A DNA stretch of 64,000 bases, from assembly GCA_050247075.1 (NCBI GenBank), contig JBFWUW010000018.1, positions 35,061 through 99,060 of the forward strand, written 5' to 3'. Positions 45,116 through 54,149 of the stretch are shown here, piece by piece; positions within the stretch are counted from its first letter, which is position 1, and every line of letters starts with the position of its first letter. The translations under genes were made by a program, and so were the position numbers. The notes beneath the pieces are model-generated. The model saw only the letters and a list, made by a program, of their open reading frames with translations. It did no database searches and had not been told where the DNA came from. This DNA is from JBFWUW01 sp050247075 (lineage in GTDB: Bacteria; Planctomycetota; Planctomycetia; Pirellulales; JBFWUW01).

Positions 45116-46417
45116 TCACTCTTCCGCAAAGGACCAGCGGGTTAAGTGCTGTGTGTCTTTGATGAGGAAACCATCGGGAAGCAGGACGGGGGGCGACCAG
45201 GTTTTTCTTTCGGCCACGCGGTAGCTGGCCGCTTCTTCCAGTTGATCGCCAGCGGTGGCGATAACCTTTAGTTCCCCGTCGTTGATCAGGGCCACGACAA
45301 AGCCCGGCAGCGACAAAAACGTCACGTTTTGCCCGGTTCTGGGAGGGCCTTGCCACACGATTTGGCCGTCGGCGGGGTCGAGACAAAACAGCCTTCCGCG
45401 GTCGTAATGCGAAAAGCCAAACAAGCGGCCGTCATTCACCACCGCCGAACTCATGTCCAGGGCCAGTTTGTCCTGGCTCCAGACTTCCTTGACGGTCCAT
45501 TGGCCGTCCCGTAATCGCGGTTCCAGCGAATGCAGGCCGCGGTTCTCCGCCCCCAGCAGCACCCGGCCGCCATGGAGAGCTGGCGTCGGCATGTTCTGGT
45601 CCGAACCCCGATGGGGAAAGGGATGCTCCCACAACAGCTTGCCCGTCTCACTCTCCACGCCGACCAGCGACTGATGGTTCCATTCGACGATCTGGCGGAT
45701 TCCTTGCAACTCCGCCAGCAGCGGAGATGAATAAGAGGGACCATCTTTTCCTTGGCTCCAAATCTCGTCGCCGGTGGCGGCATCCAAGGCCATCAGCGCG
45801 CCGGCATCGTCATTGCCAAAGTGAACGATGACCCGGTTTCCATCGACGATGGGCGAAGTGGATGCTCCCCAGTAAGGGTGCGGCTTGCCGAAGCGCTCGC
45901 CATGCTTGCCGCTCCACAACAGCTTGCCCGACGCGGCCTCCCAGGCGCGGAGTTCGCCGACGATGCTCATGGTAAAGACGCGGCCATCGGCATAGACCGG
46001 GGACGATTTGGGGCCTTTGCCGTGCCGCTCGCCCCCTCCTCCCATCTTAAAAGGGGCCGGGTAGCTTTGCCGCCACTCGGTCTGGCCTGTCGCCAGATCG
46101 AAACACCACACGGCCTCATCGTCTTCCTGCCGGGCGTGCTGATACACGCGGCCATCGGCGACCAAGGGCGAACCGTAGCCGGTACCTACCTCGACCCGCC
46201 AGACCTGCTGCAATTGCGCTGGCCACTTGCCGGGCGGTTGAACTCCGCTGACCCACCCGTCCCGATTCGGTCCCAGCCAGCCGGGCCAAAATGGCGCGGC
46301 GGCGGCCGCTGTTTCCTCACCCGCCCCCGTTGCCGAGTCAACGCCGCCGGCGAACAGGGCCAGCGCGGCGAAGAGAAAGAAAAACCTGGGACAAGATCGC
46401 ATCGCGGTGATCCTCAT
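45116..46417 (-). CDS. Exported PQQ-like beta-propeller protein
   Basis: 433 residues. A signal peptide (SCPRFFFLFAALALFAGGV) is followed by about seven propeller blades. Blades show the PQQ/BamB-type pattern of a closing Trp near Gly: DLATGQTEWRQS, EAASGKLLWSGK, DAATGDEIWSQG, ETGKLLWEH, DPADGQIVWQG. The early LGPNRDGWVSG is typical of planctomycete PQQ-repeat proteins, where it often precedes a propeller of unknown function. No quinoprotein active site was recognised. It is separated by about 120 bases from the LRR gene and may be an independent unit. Confidence 0.85.
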   Translation of the reverse strand: MRITAMRSCPRFFFLFAALALFAGGVDSATGAGEETAAAAAPFWPGWLGPNRDGWVSGVQPPGKWPAQLQQVWRVEVGTGYGSPLVADGRVYQHARQEDDEAVWCFDLATGQTEWRQSYPAPFKMGGGGERHGKGPKSSPVYADGRVFTMSIVGELRAWEAASGKLLWSGKHGERFGKPHPYWGASTSPIVDGNRVIVHFGNDDAGALMALDAATGDEIWSQGKDGPSYSSPLLAELQGIRQIVEWNHQSLVGVESETGKLLWEHPFPHRGSDQNMPTPALHGGRVLLGAENRGLHSLEPRLRDGQWTVKEVWSQDKLALDMSSAVVNDGRLFGFSHYDRGRLFCLDPADGQIVWQGPPRTGQNVTFLSLPGFVVALINDGELKVIATAGDQLEEAASYRVAERKTWSPPVLLPDGFLIKDTQHLTRWSFAEE

Positions 46418-46521
46418 GCATGTGGGTGTGGGGCGACGGAGCGCCGATTCACGGGAATGCCTCGCGGTCCCTGGTATGATAACCTAAAGGGCCGTGGTTT
46501 TTGACCTTTGCCGAGGTTCGC

Positions 46522-47892
46522 ATGGATATGCCCGTGGTAGCGGAGTCGCGCCGCAAGCTGGGCGTGGGGAAGATACTGTTTGTTTTTGGCGTGGTGCTGT
46601 TGATCGCCGCTGTGATCGGGCTGGCCCTTTGGCGCGCCGGCATGGAAGCACGGTTGGACCGGGAAGTTGCCAGAATCCACGAGGCGGGCGACCCCATCAC
46701 GGCCGAGGAGATGGCGGCCTTCTACCGGTTGCCGGAGGGAGCGGACGATTGCACTCGGTTGTATGTAGAGGCGTGCCAGGGGCTAAAAGGACCGGCATTT
46801 GACCAGGCAGCGGCCAAGCTGCCCTACGTCAATTTGGAAATCGAAGAGTCCTCAATTCCGTTCCCGCCCGAACCTTGGCCAGAACTGGAAGCGGCGGAAA
46901 AATTTCTGGCGTCTTATCAATCATGGCTCGATCTGTTGCACGAAGCGGCCCGCCGTGGCGGCGCGGCCCGCTACGTACTCGACTTCAGCAAAGGAATCAA
47001 TGTGTCGGTGGATCATGCCACGGCACTTCGTCAGTCTGGGCGATTATTGCAATTGCAAGCGCTAGTCCAGGCCCATCGCGACAATGCGCCAGGAGCGGCG
47101 GCGGCAATCTTGGCGCAGTGGAGGGCAGCGGAGTCTCTGGCCCAAGAACCGCTGCTGGTTTCGCAACTGATACGCATCGCCTTGGGACGCATGGCGATGG
47201 CGCAATTGGAAACTTTGCGGGGGACCACGGAGTTTTCAGACGACGACTTGCGGATGCTGCAACGAGCTTTCCGCCAGTACGATGGGGCCGACGCTCTGTA
47301 CCGCTCGCTGCGAGGCGAGCGCTGGTTTGCCTACGACGCCATCATGCATCCCGTGGCCAATAATTTCCTAGACGATCCAAAATTCTTGGACAAATTCTTT
47401 CGGCACCAAGACACGGCGTTTGTCTTGGAACACATGGCCCGACTAATCGCCGCCGCGAAGGGGACCATGCCGACCATGCGCCAAGAGTTTGCCGACCTTG
47501 ATGCCGGCATTCAGACCGCGGCCGAACCCGGTTGGCTGGACAAGCTGCATACAAACCATGCCAGCGACTATGGAATCCTGTCTACCGCTCCGGTGGATGT
47601 GCTGTTCCGCGCACAAGCACGAGCCATGGCCGCCGATGCCGCCATCGCCGCGGAGCTCTATCGCCGCCAGCATGATGCCTTGCCCGCAACGCTGGAAGCC
47701 CTCGTACCCGACTTTCTGCCGGCCGTACCCGTCGATCCTTTCTCGGGACTGCCGCTACTCATGTCGGCCCGCGCGGACGAACTTGTGATCTACAGCATCG
47801 GTCCCGACGGCATCGACGATGGTGGTGTCGTCCGAGTCGAAATTGGAATGACACCGGATGAAGGCTTTTCGTTAAGGCCTGGCCCGAAATAG
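46522..47892 (+). CDS. Membrane-anchored protein, unknown
   Basis: 456 residues from the ATG at 46522, six bases after a GAGG; a TTG at 46501 would add seven. A single helix (ILFVFGVVLLIAAVIGLALW) near the N-terminus anchors a large helical domain. The end has ALVPDFLPAVPVDPFSGLPL and then YSIGPDGIDDGG, a C-terminal block seen in many planctomycete membrane proteins and resembling the tail of pseudopilin-like proteins. No enzymatic motif was seen. Convergent with the HAD-phosphatase gene, with a foldback repeat between. Confidence 0.72.
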   Translation: MDMPVVAESRRKLGVGKILFVFGVVLLIAAVIGLALWRAGMEARLDREVARIHEAGDPITAEEMAAFYRLPEGADDCTRLYVEACQGLKGPAFDQAAAKLPYVNLEIEESSIPFPPEPWPELEAAEKFLASYQSWLDLLHEAARRGGAARYVLDFSKGINVSVDHATALRQSGRLLQLQALVQAHRDNAPGAAAAILAQWRAAESLAQEPLLVSQLIRIALGRMAMAQLETLRGTTEFSDDDLRMLQRAFRQYDGADALYRSLRGERWFAYDAIMHPVANNFLDDPKFLDKFFRHQDTAFVLEHMARLIAAAKGTMPTMRQEFADLDAGIQTAAEPGWLDKLHTNHASDYGILSTAPVDVLFRAQARAMAADAAIAAELYRRQHDALPATLEALVPDFLPAVPVDPFSGLPLLMSARADELVIYSIGPDGIDDGGVVRVEIGMTPDEGFSLRPGPK

Positions 47893-48088
47893 CACCCCGG
47901 CTCGATTGGCCGGTCCGTGTAATGCTTTCCCGGTGGGCGGAGATTTTGCCTTCGATTGGCACGCCGGGTCGCGCTCTTCCAGCACTCTTCATTTCCCCGC
48001 GACGGAAGTAGGGCCGCGGGAAAGTTGCCGTTCCGACGCTGAATTCTGAAAACGCGCTTTGGCAAGCAGTTGCTTCAATGGGAAAGCC

Positions 48089-48156
48089 CCGGTAGGGGCG
48101 GCAGCACCCCTGCCTGCGGCTAACGCCCCCAGGCTATTGACTGCCGCCCCTACCGG
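48089..48156. repeat. Perfect 16-base inverted repeat between convergent genes
   Basis: CCGGTAGGGGCGGCAG (48089-48104) pairs perfectly with 48141-48156 around 36 bases that hold a further weak GGGG/CCCC pairing. The gap between the two convergent genes is about 280 bases. It may act as a two-way terminator or be a foldback element; there is no T-run. Confidence 0.75.
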
Positions 48157-48169
48157 AGCTGTCGGCTGC

Positions 48170-48844
48170 CTAGCCCCAGCGGTCCCAAAGCGCAGCCACG
48201 TCCGAGAAGTCGGGCACCAGCAGATCGGGCTGCTCGGCGGCCAGTTGTTCCATGCTGAAAATGCCGGTCGCCACGGCAATCGACCGCACGCCCACGGCTT
48301 TTGCGCAGCGCACGTCCCAAGGCGTATCTCCCAGCACCCATATATCGTCGGGCCGGGCTTTGTCGCCAAACCGACTCTGGACGTGGCCGAAGGCTTCGCG
48401 AGCCACGTCGTCCCGGTCGCGATGAACGTCGCCGTAGGCGCCAAAGGCAAAATGCTGGTCGATGCCGCAATGCCCCAGTTTGATGCGGGCACCGCGCTGC
48501 ACGTTGCCCGTCAACAGGCCCAGCGCCGTGTCTGGGCGTTCGAGCAAGGCGGCCACTAACCGGTCAATGCCGGGGCAGAGCGTGCCGTTGTTCTTGCGCA
48601 TGCTGTCGGGCAGCCGGCCGATATAGGCATCGATGAAACGGTCGAAGTTCTCTTGCGTGTCGGCGATGCCGTGCTTGCGAAACTGATCGGTGGCGATCGA
48701 ACGGTCGGTTCGGCCCGAGATCGAGTCTTGCTGGATCGGCGACGTGACGCCAAACAAGTCCGCCAAGGCTTCATCCATCGCCAGGCGGCCCGCGCCCGAA
48801 CTATGCAGCAGCGTGCCATCGATATCGAACAAACAAACCAGCAT
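48170..48844 (-). CDS. HAD-superfamily phosphatase, Gph-like
   Basis: 224 residues. Motif I is DIDGT (residues 7-11: FDIDGTLLHSSGAG), motif II is LLTGN, and the motif IV acid is in LGDTPWDVRCAKA. A cap domain sits between I and II (about 20-95). This is the layout of phosphoglycolate phosphatase-like and related phosphomonoesterases. The true substrate is unknown. A single gene, cytoplasmic. Confidence 0.88.
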   Translation of the reverse strand: MLVCLFDIDGTLLHSSGAGRLAMDEALADLFGVTSPIQQDSISGRTDRSIATDQFRKHGIADTQENFDRFIDAYIGRLPDSMRKNNGTLCPGIDRLVAALLERPDTALGLLTGNVQRGARIKLGHCGIDQHFAFGAYGDVHRDRDDVAREAFGHVQSRFGDKARPDDIWVLGDTPWDVRCAKAVGVRSIAVATGIFSMEQLAAEQPDLLVPDFSDVAALWDRWG

Positions 48845-48950
48845 CCGTGTACTTCCCCAGAGTTAATGCGGCCGCCAAAAACGCGGACATTTGAAGATAA
48901 TGCATTGCCAGCGAGTTTAATGCGCACCGGCAATTATACGAGGCCTGGTG

Positions 48951-49086
48951 AGAACCACGAATCAAACGAATCAAACGAATGAACCTCCTGAGCGGAAACC
49001 CGCTTGAGAAAAAGGGGGCGGGCAGCGACTAGACGAACTCGTACCGTAGGATCCTTATTCGTTTGATTCGTTCGATTCGTGGTTCT
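48951..49086. repeat. Foldback element with 30-base arms
   Basis: AGAACCACGAATCAAACGAA starts a 30-base arm (48951-48980) that pairs with 49057-49086 at 29 of 30 positions. The arms are themselves built of the 7-base unit AATCAAACG. The loop of about 76 bases holds nothing recognised. It lies in the 430-base gap between the HAD gene and carB, which has no protein gene. Confidence 0.8.
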
Positions 49087-49193
49087 TCTCTTGCGGGGCA
49101 GTTCGATCTCGCGGTTCTCGGCCGCGATGCGCAATCCGGGCTGAGTATACGGCGTTTTTCGCGGTCTCGGCCCTCCAGGATGGAACGCCGACT

Positions 49194-49216
49194 TTCGCCG
49201 TCGGAGACGGCTCCTA
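49194..49216 (-). repeat. Short dispersed hairpin repeat, type A copy 3
   Basis: On the minus strand it reads TAGGAG, CCGTC, TCC, GACGG, CGAA, the best type A match in the window. It is followed, towards carB, by a pyrimidine-rich tract (CCTTTCGCCTTTCGCC-like) that recalls the flotillin tail repeat. Confidence 0.6.
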
Positions 49217-49273
49217 CAGCTAAGTGCCACCCACGGCCTTTCGACTTCATCCTTTCGCCTTTCGCCTTTCTTT

Positions 49274-52200
49274 CTACCGCAGGGCAATCGCCAGCCGGTC
49301 TTGCAACGATTGCACGGTCAATTCCTCGTCGCGCAGCGCTTCGATTGCCTTGACCGCGGCCTGCGCGGCTTGCACCGACGTAATGCAGGGCACGCCATGC
49401 GCCACGGCAGCCGCGCGGATGTGCCCCTCGTCGGTGCGGGCACCCTTGCCTTGCGGCGTGTTGATAATCAGGTGAATCCCCTCGTTGATCAGATAATCCA
49501 AAATGTTGGGATGCCCTTCCTGCAGCTTCTTCACGGACTGCACGGCGATGCCGGCCTTGTGCAGTTCGCGCGCGGTCCCTGGCGTGGCTACCAGTTCAAA
49601 GCCCAGTTCGTCCAACCGCTGGGCCAGTTCGACCAAGTGGTGCTTAGTGCGGTCGGCCAGGCTGATGAAGATCGTCCCTTTCAGCGGCAGCACGGTGCCG
49701 GCCGCCAACTGGCTCTTGGCGAAGGCGATGGAAAACCGGTCGCTGACGCCCATCACCTCGCCCGTCGAACGCATCTCGGGACCAAGCACGATATCGACGC
49801 CGTGGAACTTAATGAACGGGAACACGCTCTCCTTGATGGAGACATGGCTGGGAACCGGGTCGCTGTCGATCCCTTGCTCGGCCAACGACACGCCCGCCAT
49901 TACCTTGGCGGCGATCTTGGCGACCGGCATGCCGGTCGCCTTGGCCACGAATGGCACCGTGCGGCTGGCCCGCGGGTTGACTTCCAGCACGTAGAGCACC
50001 GGTTTGCCGTCCTCTTGTTTGACGGCGAATTGGATATTCATCAGCCCTTTGACTTGCATCCGCTTGGCCAAGGCGTGGGTGGCCTCTTTGATTTCCGCCA
50101 CCACTGGTCCCGACAGGCTATACGGCGGAATGCAACAGGCGGAGTCGCCCGAGTGGACGCCCGCCTGTTCGATATGCTCCATGACGCCGGCCACAATCGT
50201 CCGCTCACCATCGCAGATGGCATCGACATCGACCTCGGTGGCGTCTTCCAGAAAACGGTCGATCAAGACCGGCTGGCCTTGCGCCACCACGAAGGCCTCT
50301 GCCACAAAGCGTTCTAACTGGGTGGTGTCGTAGCAGATCTCCATCGCCCGGCCCCCCAGCACAAAACTGGGCCGCACCAGATTCGGAAAGCCTATCTTGG
50401 CCGCCTCGGCGCGGGCTTGCGACATGTTGCGGGCGATGCCGTTGGCGGGCTGCCGCAACCCCAACCGCTGCAAAAGCTGTTGAAACTTTTCGCGGTCCTC
50501 CGCATCGTCGATGGTATCAACGCTGGTGCCGATGATCGGCACGCCGCAAGTGGCCAGCGCCCGGGCCAGGTTTAGCGGGGTCTGTCCGCCAAACTGTACA
50601 ATCACTCCATCTGGCTGCATGCGGTCGCAGATATTCAGCACGTCCTCGGCCGTGAGCGGCTCAAAGAACAAGATGTCGCTGGTGTCGTAGTCGGTGCTGA
50701 CCGTTTCGGGGTTGGAGTTGACCATGATCGACTCAATGCCTAGTTCGCGCAAGGCAAAGCTGGCATGGCAGCAACAATAGTCGAATTCGATCCCCTGGCC
50801 GATACGGTTTGGCCCGCCACCCAAGATGATGATTCGCTTTTTGTCGGGCTGCTTGGCGGGTGTTTCGTCCTCGTCCTCGTAGCAAGAATAATAATAAGGC
50901 GTGTAGGCCTCGAACTCGGCCGCGCAGGTATCGACCGCTTTAAAGGTGGCGACAATGCCGCGGCGTTTGCGCTCGGCACGAATCTCGATCTCCGACTGCG
51001 TCCAGATCGTGGCCAGTTGCCGGTCGGCAAAGCCAAATTGCTTGGCCCGCCGCAGCACGGCATCGTCGGCGGCTTGCACGTTGGGCAGGCGGCGAAGTTC
51101 CTCCTCCATCTCCACGATTTCCGCTAGATTGTCGAGAAACCAGGGGTCGATGCCCGTCACCTGATAAATCTCGTCAACCGTCATGCCCCCCTTCAGCGCG
51201 TAGCGAATGTACCAGGCCCGTTCCGAGTTCGGCCGGGCCAGCTTGGCGCGAATCTCGTCCTTGCTGGGCTGCTGGTCGGTCCCCCACAAGTCCTTGGAAT
51301 CGCAGCCAAAGCCAAAACCGCCGACTTCCAATCCGCGGAGCGCCTTTTGGAATGATTCCTTGAACGTCCGCCCAATCGCCATGGTCTCGCCGACGCTCTT
51401 CATTTGCGTCGTGAGCGTGCTGTCAGCCTCCGGGAACTTCTCAAAGGCAAACCGCGGAATCTTGGTGATGACGTAGTCGATCGTCGGCTCGAAACAGGCC
51501 TTTGTCTCGCGGGTGATGTCGTTGGGCAGCTCGTGCAAGCGATAGCCCACCGCCAATTTGGCCGCGATCTTGGCAATGGGAAAACCAGTCGCTTTGGATG
51601 CTAATGCACTCGACCGGCTGACACGCGGGTTCAATTCAATCACGATCATCCGACCGGTGCGCGGGTCGATGGCGAACTGAATGTTAGAGCCCCCCGTCTC
51701 CACGCCGATCTCGCGAATGATGGCCAGCGAGGCATCGCGCATCCGCTGGTACTCTTTATCGGTCAGTGTCTGGGCTGGCGCGACCGTGATGGAGTCACCG
51801 GTGTGGACCCCCATCGGATCGAAGTTTTCAATCGAGCAGATAATCACGACGTTGTCGTCGCAATCGCGCATGACTTCCAGTTCGTACTCTTTCCACCCGT
51901 GGATCGACTCTTCGACCAGCACTTGGTGAATGGGCGACATCTCGATGCCGCGGCTCACCAGCGAGTCGAACTCATCCTTGTTGTAGGCCACGGCCGAACC
52001 GCTGCCGCCCAGCGTAAAGCTGGGCCGCACCACCGCTGGCAGCCCAATCTGTTGCTGCACCTGGCGGGCCTGTTCCAGGGTGGTCACCGTTGCGCCGCGG
52101 CAGACTTCCAGGCCGAGCTTTTCCATCGCCTCTTTGAATCGTTGGCGGTCCTCGGCCTTGTCGATCACATCGGCTTTGGCGCCGATCATCTCCACGCCGT

Positions 52201-52531
52201 ACTTCGCCAGCACTCCGTGTTTTTCCAAGGCCATCGCCAGATTCAGACCGGTTTGGCCCCCCAGCGTGGGCAGTAAGGCGTCGGGCCGTTCGGCCTCTAT
52301 CACCTTTTCGATGACTTCCCACGTCAACGGCTCGATATAGGTGCGGTCGGCCGTGTCGGGGTCGGTCATAATGGTGGCCGGGTTAGAATTGACCAACACC
52401 ACCTCGTACCCCTCTTCCCGCAGCGCTTTGCAGGCTTGCGTACCGGAATAATCAAACTCGCAAGCCTGGCCGATCACAATCGGGCCAGAACCAATCAGCA
52501 AAATCTTATGGAGGTCGTCTCTGCGTGGCAC
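49274..52531 (-). CDS. carB: Carbamoyl-phosphate synthase, large subunit
   Basis: 1085 residues from the GTG of PRRDDLHKILLIGSGPI, the family's normal start; a longer frame back to 52597 is not supported. The two homologous ATP-grasp halves are intact. The first has IGQACEFDYSGTQACKAL and PSFTLGGSGSAVAYNKDEF, the second GIEFDYCCCHASFALRELG and RPSFVLGGRAMEICYD. A C-terminal MGS-like allosteric domain ends it (VATPGTARELHKAGI; INTPQGKGARTDEGH). Makes carbamoyl phosphate for pyrimidines and arginine with CarA, which is not in the window. Confidence 0.96.
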   Translation of the reverse strand: MPRRDDLHKILLIGSGPIVIGQACEFDYSGTQACKALREEGYEVVLVNSNPATIMTDPDTADRTYIEPLTWEVIEKVIEAERPDALLPTLGGQTGLNLAMALEKHGVLAKYGVEMIGAKADVIDKAEDRQRFKEAMEKLGLEVCRGATVTTLEQARQVQQQIGLPAVVRPSFTLGGSGSAVAYNKDEFDSLVSRGIEMSPIHQVLVEESIHGWKEYELEVMRDCDDNVVIICSIENFDPMGVHTGDSITVAPAQTLTDKEYQRMRDASLAIIREIGVETGGSNIQFAIDPRTGRMIVIELNPRVSRSSALASKATGFPIAKIAAKLAVGYRLHELPNDITRETKACFEPTIDYVITKIPRFAFEKFPEADSTLTTQMKSVGETMAIGRTFKESFQKALRGLEVGGFGFGCDSKDLWGTDQQPSKDEIRAKLARPNSERAWYIRYALKGGMTVDEIYQVTGIDPWFLDNLAEIVEMEEELRRLPNVQAADDAVLRRAKQFGFADRQLATIWTQSEIEIRAERKRRGIVATFKAVDTCAAEFEAYTPYYYSCYEDEDETPAKQPDKKRIIILGGGPNRIGQGIEFDYCCCHASFALRELGIESIMVNSNPETVSTDYDTSDILFFEPLTAEDVLNICDRMQPDGVIVQFGGQTPLNLARALATCGVPIIGTSVDTIDDAEDREKFQQLLQRLGLRQPANGIARNMSQARAEAAKIGFPNLVRPSFVLGGRAMEICYDTTQLERFVAEAFVVAQGQPVLIDRFLEDATEVDVDAICDGERTIVAGVMEHIEQAGVHSGDSACCIPPYSLSGPVVAEIKEATHALAKRMQVKGLMNIQFAVKQEDGKPVLYVLEVNPRASRTVPFVAKATGMPVAKIAAKVMAGVSLAEQGIDSDPVPSHVSIKESVFPFIKFHGVDIVLGPEMRSTGEVMGVSDRFSIAFAKSQLAAGTVLPLKGTIFISLADRTKHHLVELAQRLDELGFELVATPGTARELHKAGIAVQSVKKLQEGHPNILDYLINEGIHLIINTPQGKGARTDEGHIRAAAVAHGVPCITSVQAAQAAVKAIEALRDEELTVQSLQDRLAIALR

Positions 52532-52828
52532 GCCTGTTTTTCCCTGTGTGAGCCGGTGTTTCCGTGGGCGGGATAGCCCTCCCGCGCGTATCGCCACCCG
52601 CGTTGGACGTGGATGGCACCCCGGGCAGCCGCCCGCGGCGCTAGGAAGGTTTTGCCGTTCTATCGCAAAATCTAAAATCCCACGATGTTACCATGCGCCG
52701 CGTGCAACCTTCAAGGGGGCGAAAAACCACGGGCCAGGGGAATGCCAGGAAGTGACGGCTCGACATGAAGTAAATCGCCCATTACGTTGCGGACGGGGCA
52801 CTTCAATCTGCCAGTTTATGACGCAACC

Positions 52829-53941
52829 ATGTCCACATTCACAACGCTCGACTCCGGCTTTATTGCCCAAAACCCCGCTCGGGACGACGCGGCCTACTAC
52901 ATGGCGGTTGGCCCGCGGGTGGTGGCTTTGCCGAATGGCGACGTCGTCTGTTCCTACATGCGGACCCGCCAAACCGCCACGAACGATTTCGTGCCGTGTC
53001 TGGCCCGATCGACCGATGGCGGCAAGTCGTGGGATGCCACCGGCCCTATCTGGCCAGAGACGATTGACCGCCTGAGCATCTTCGCTTCGATCAGCCGCGA
53101 CACCGCCGGTCAATTGTTTGTGTACGGCAGCCGGACGCCAATCGAGACGATTGGGGAGGCCTTTTGGTCGGACGCCACTCAGGGCCTGAAACAGAACGAA
53201 CTCTTTTGGTCGTCCTCGCCGGATGGCGGGCGGTCCTGGTCCGGGCAGCAGCCGATCGCCATGCAAATTGCCGGCTCGGCCGAAGCCCCCGGCCCCTTGT
53301 GCGTCACCAACGACGGCGCGTGGCTCGCTCCCTATTCACCGTACAACACGGTCGATGCGGCGGTAAAGGTCGATCTGGGACAGGTGGTTGCGTTACGCAG
53401 CCACGACCGGGGAGAAACGTGGTCTTCGCGGTCGATGATTCGTTTCGCCGAGCCGCAGTCGGGCGGGGCCGAAGCGTGGGTGATCGAGTTGGCCGACGGC
53501 CGCCTGTTGGCCACGGCCTGGCATCTGAATTTGTCGGGCGGCCCCGATCATCCCAACAAATTCGCCTTGTCGTCCGACGGCGGAAAATCGTGGACGCCGG
53601 CACGCTCGACCGGCATCCTGGGCCAGTCCACGGCCTTGACGGCACTTCCGGATGGCCGGGCGCTATTCATCTACAATCAGCGCAAACATGGCGAGGCGGG
53701 CGTATGGATCGCCGTCGCCAGGCCGACGGAGGCCGATTTTGGCGTGGAGGCGAACGAGATTGTATGGCGAGCCGCCCAACCGACCCAACATGGCACGGCG
53801 GGCGACCACGCCCAATGGAGCGACTTTTCCTTCGGCGAGCCCTCCGCCACGATCCTCCCCGACGGCACGGTGTTGGTCGCGCTGTGGTGCCTGCAGCCGG
53901 GGGGCAGCGGCGTGGCCTACGTGCGGCTCAAGCTGGCCTGA
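52829..53941 (+). CDS. BNR/Asp-box repeat protein, sialidase-like fold
   Basis: 370 residues from ATG at 52829. At least four Asp-boxes (S-x-D-x-G-x-x-W) are seen at 61-68 (STDGGKSW), 130-137 (SPDGGRSW), 191-198 (SHDRGETW) and 248-255 (SSDGGKSW), so the fold is a six-bladed propeller of the sialidase superfamily. The catalytic arginine triad, Tyr and Glu of true neuraminidases were not clearly found, and no signal peptide is present, unusual for a glycosidase. It may be a cytoplasmic glycan-binding protein or degenerate hydrolase. Single gene. Confidence 0.82.
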   Translation: MSTFTTLDSGFIAQNPARDDAAYYMAVGPRVVALPNGDVVCSYMRTRQTATNDFVPCLARSTDGGKSWDATGPIWPETIDRLSIFASISRDTAGQLFVYGSRTPIETIGEAFWSDATQGLKQNELFWSSSPDGGRSWSGQQPIAMQIAGSAEAPGPLCVTNDGAWLAPYSPYNTVDAAVKVDLGQVVALRSHDRGETWSSRSMIRFAEPQSGGAEAWVIELADGRLLATAWHLNLSGGPDHPNKFALSSDGGKSWTPARSTGILGQSTALTALPDGRALFIYNQRKHGEAGVWIAVARPTEADFGVEANEIVWRAAQPTQHGTAGDHAQWSDFSFGEPSATILPDGTVLVALWCLQPGGSGVAYVRLKLA

Positions 53942-54149
53942 TGCGAACTCAAACCCGGCCCTGAATGCCGATTTCAAGCGGCAAAGTCTTTACGACCGCC
54001 CGTAACAAGGCTAATCTTTGGCAGCATCTGGCTGTTGGGCAAAAAAGCAGGCGATGGCATAACTGCGCATTGCCTGTTTGTGCAACACCAAGGCTTTACG
54101 GCGAATTTGATTGGTCCGCAATCCGATCGTATCGACAAGGTTTCTGAAC

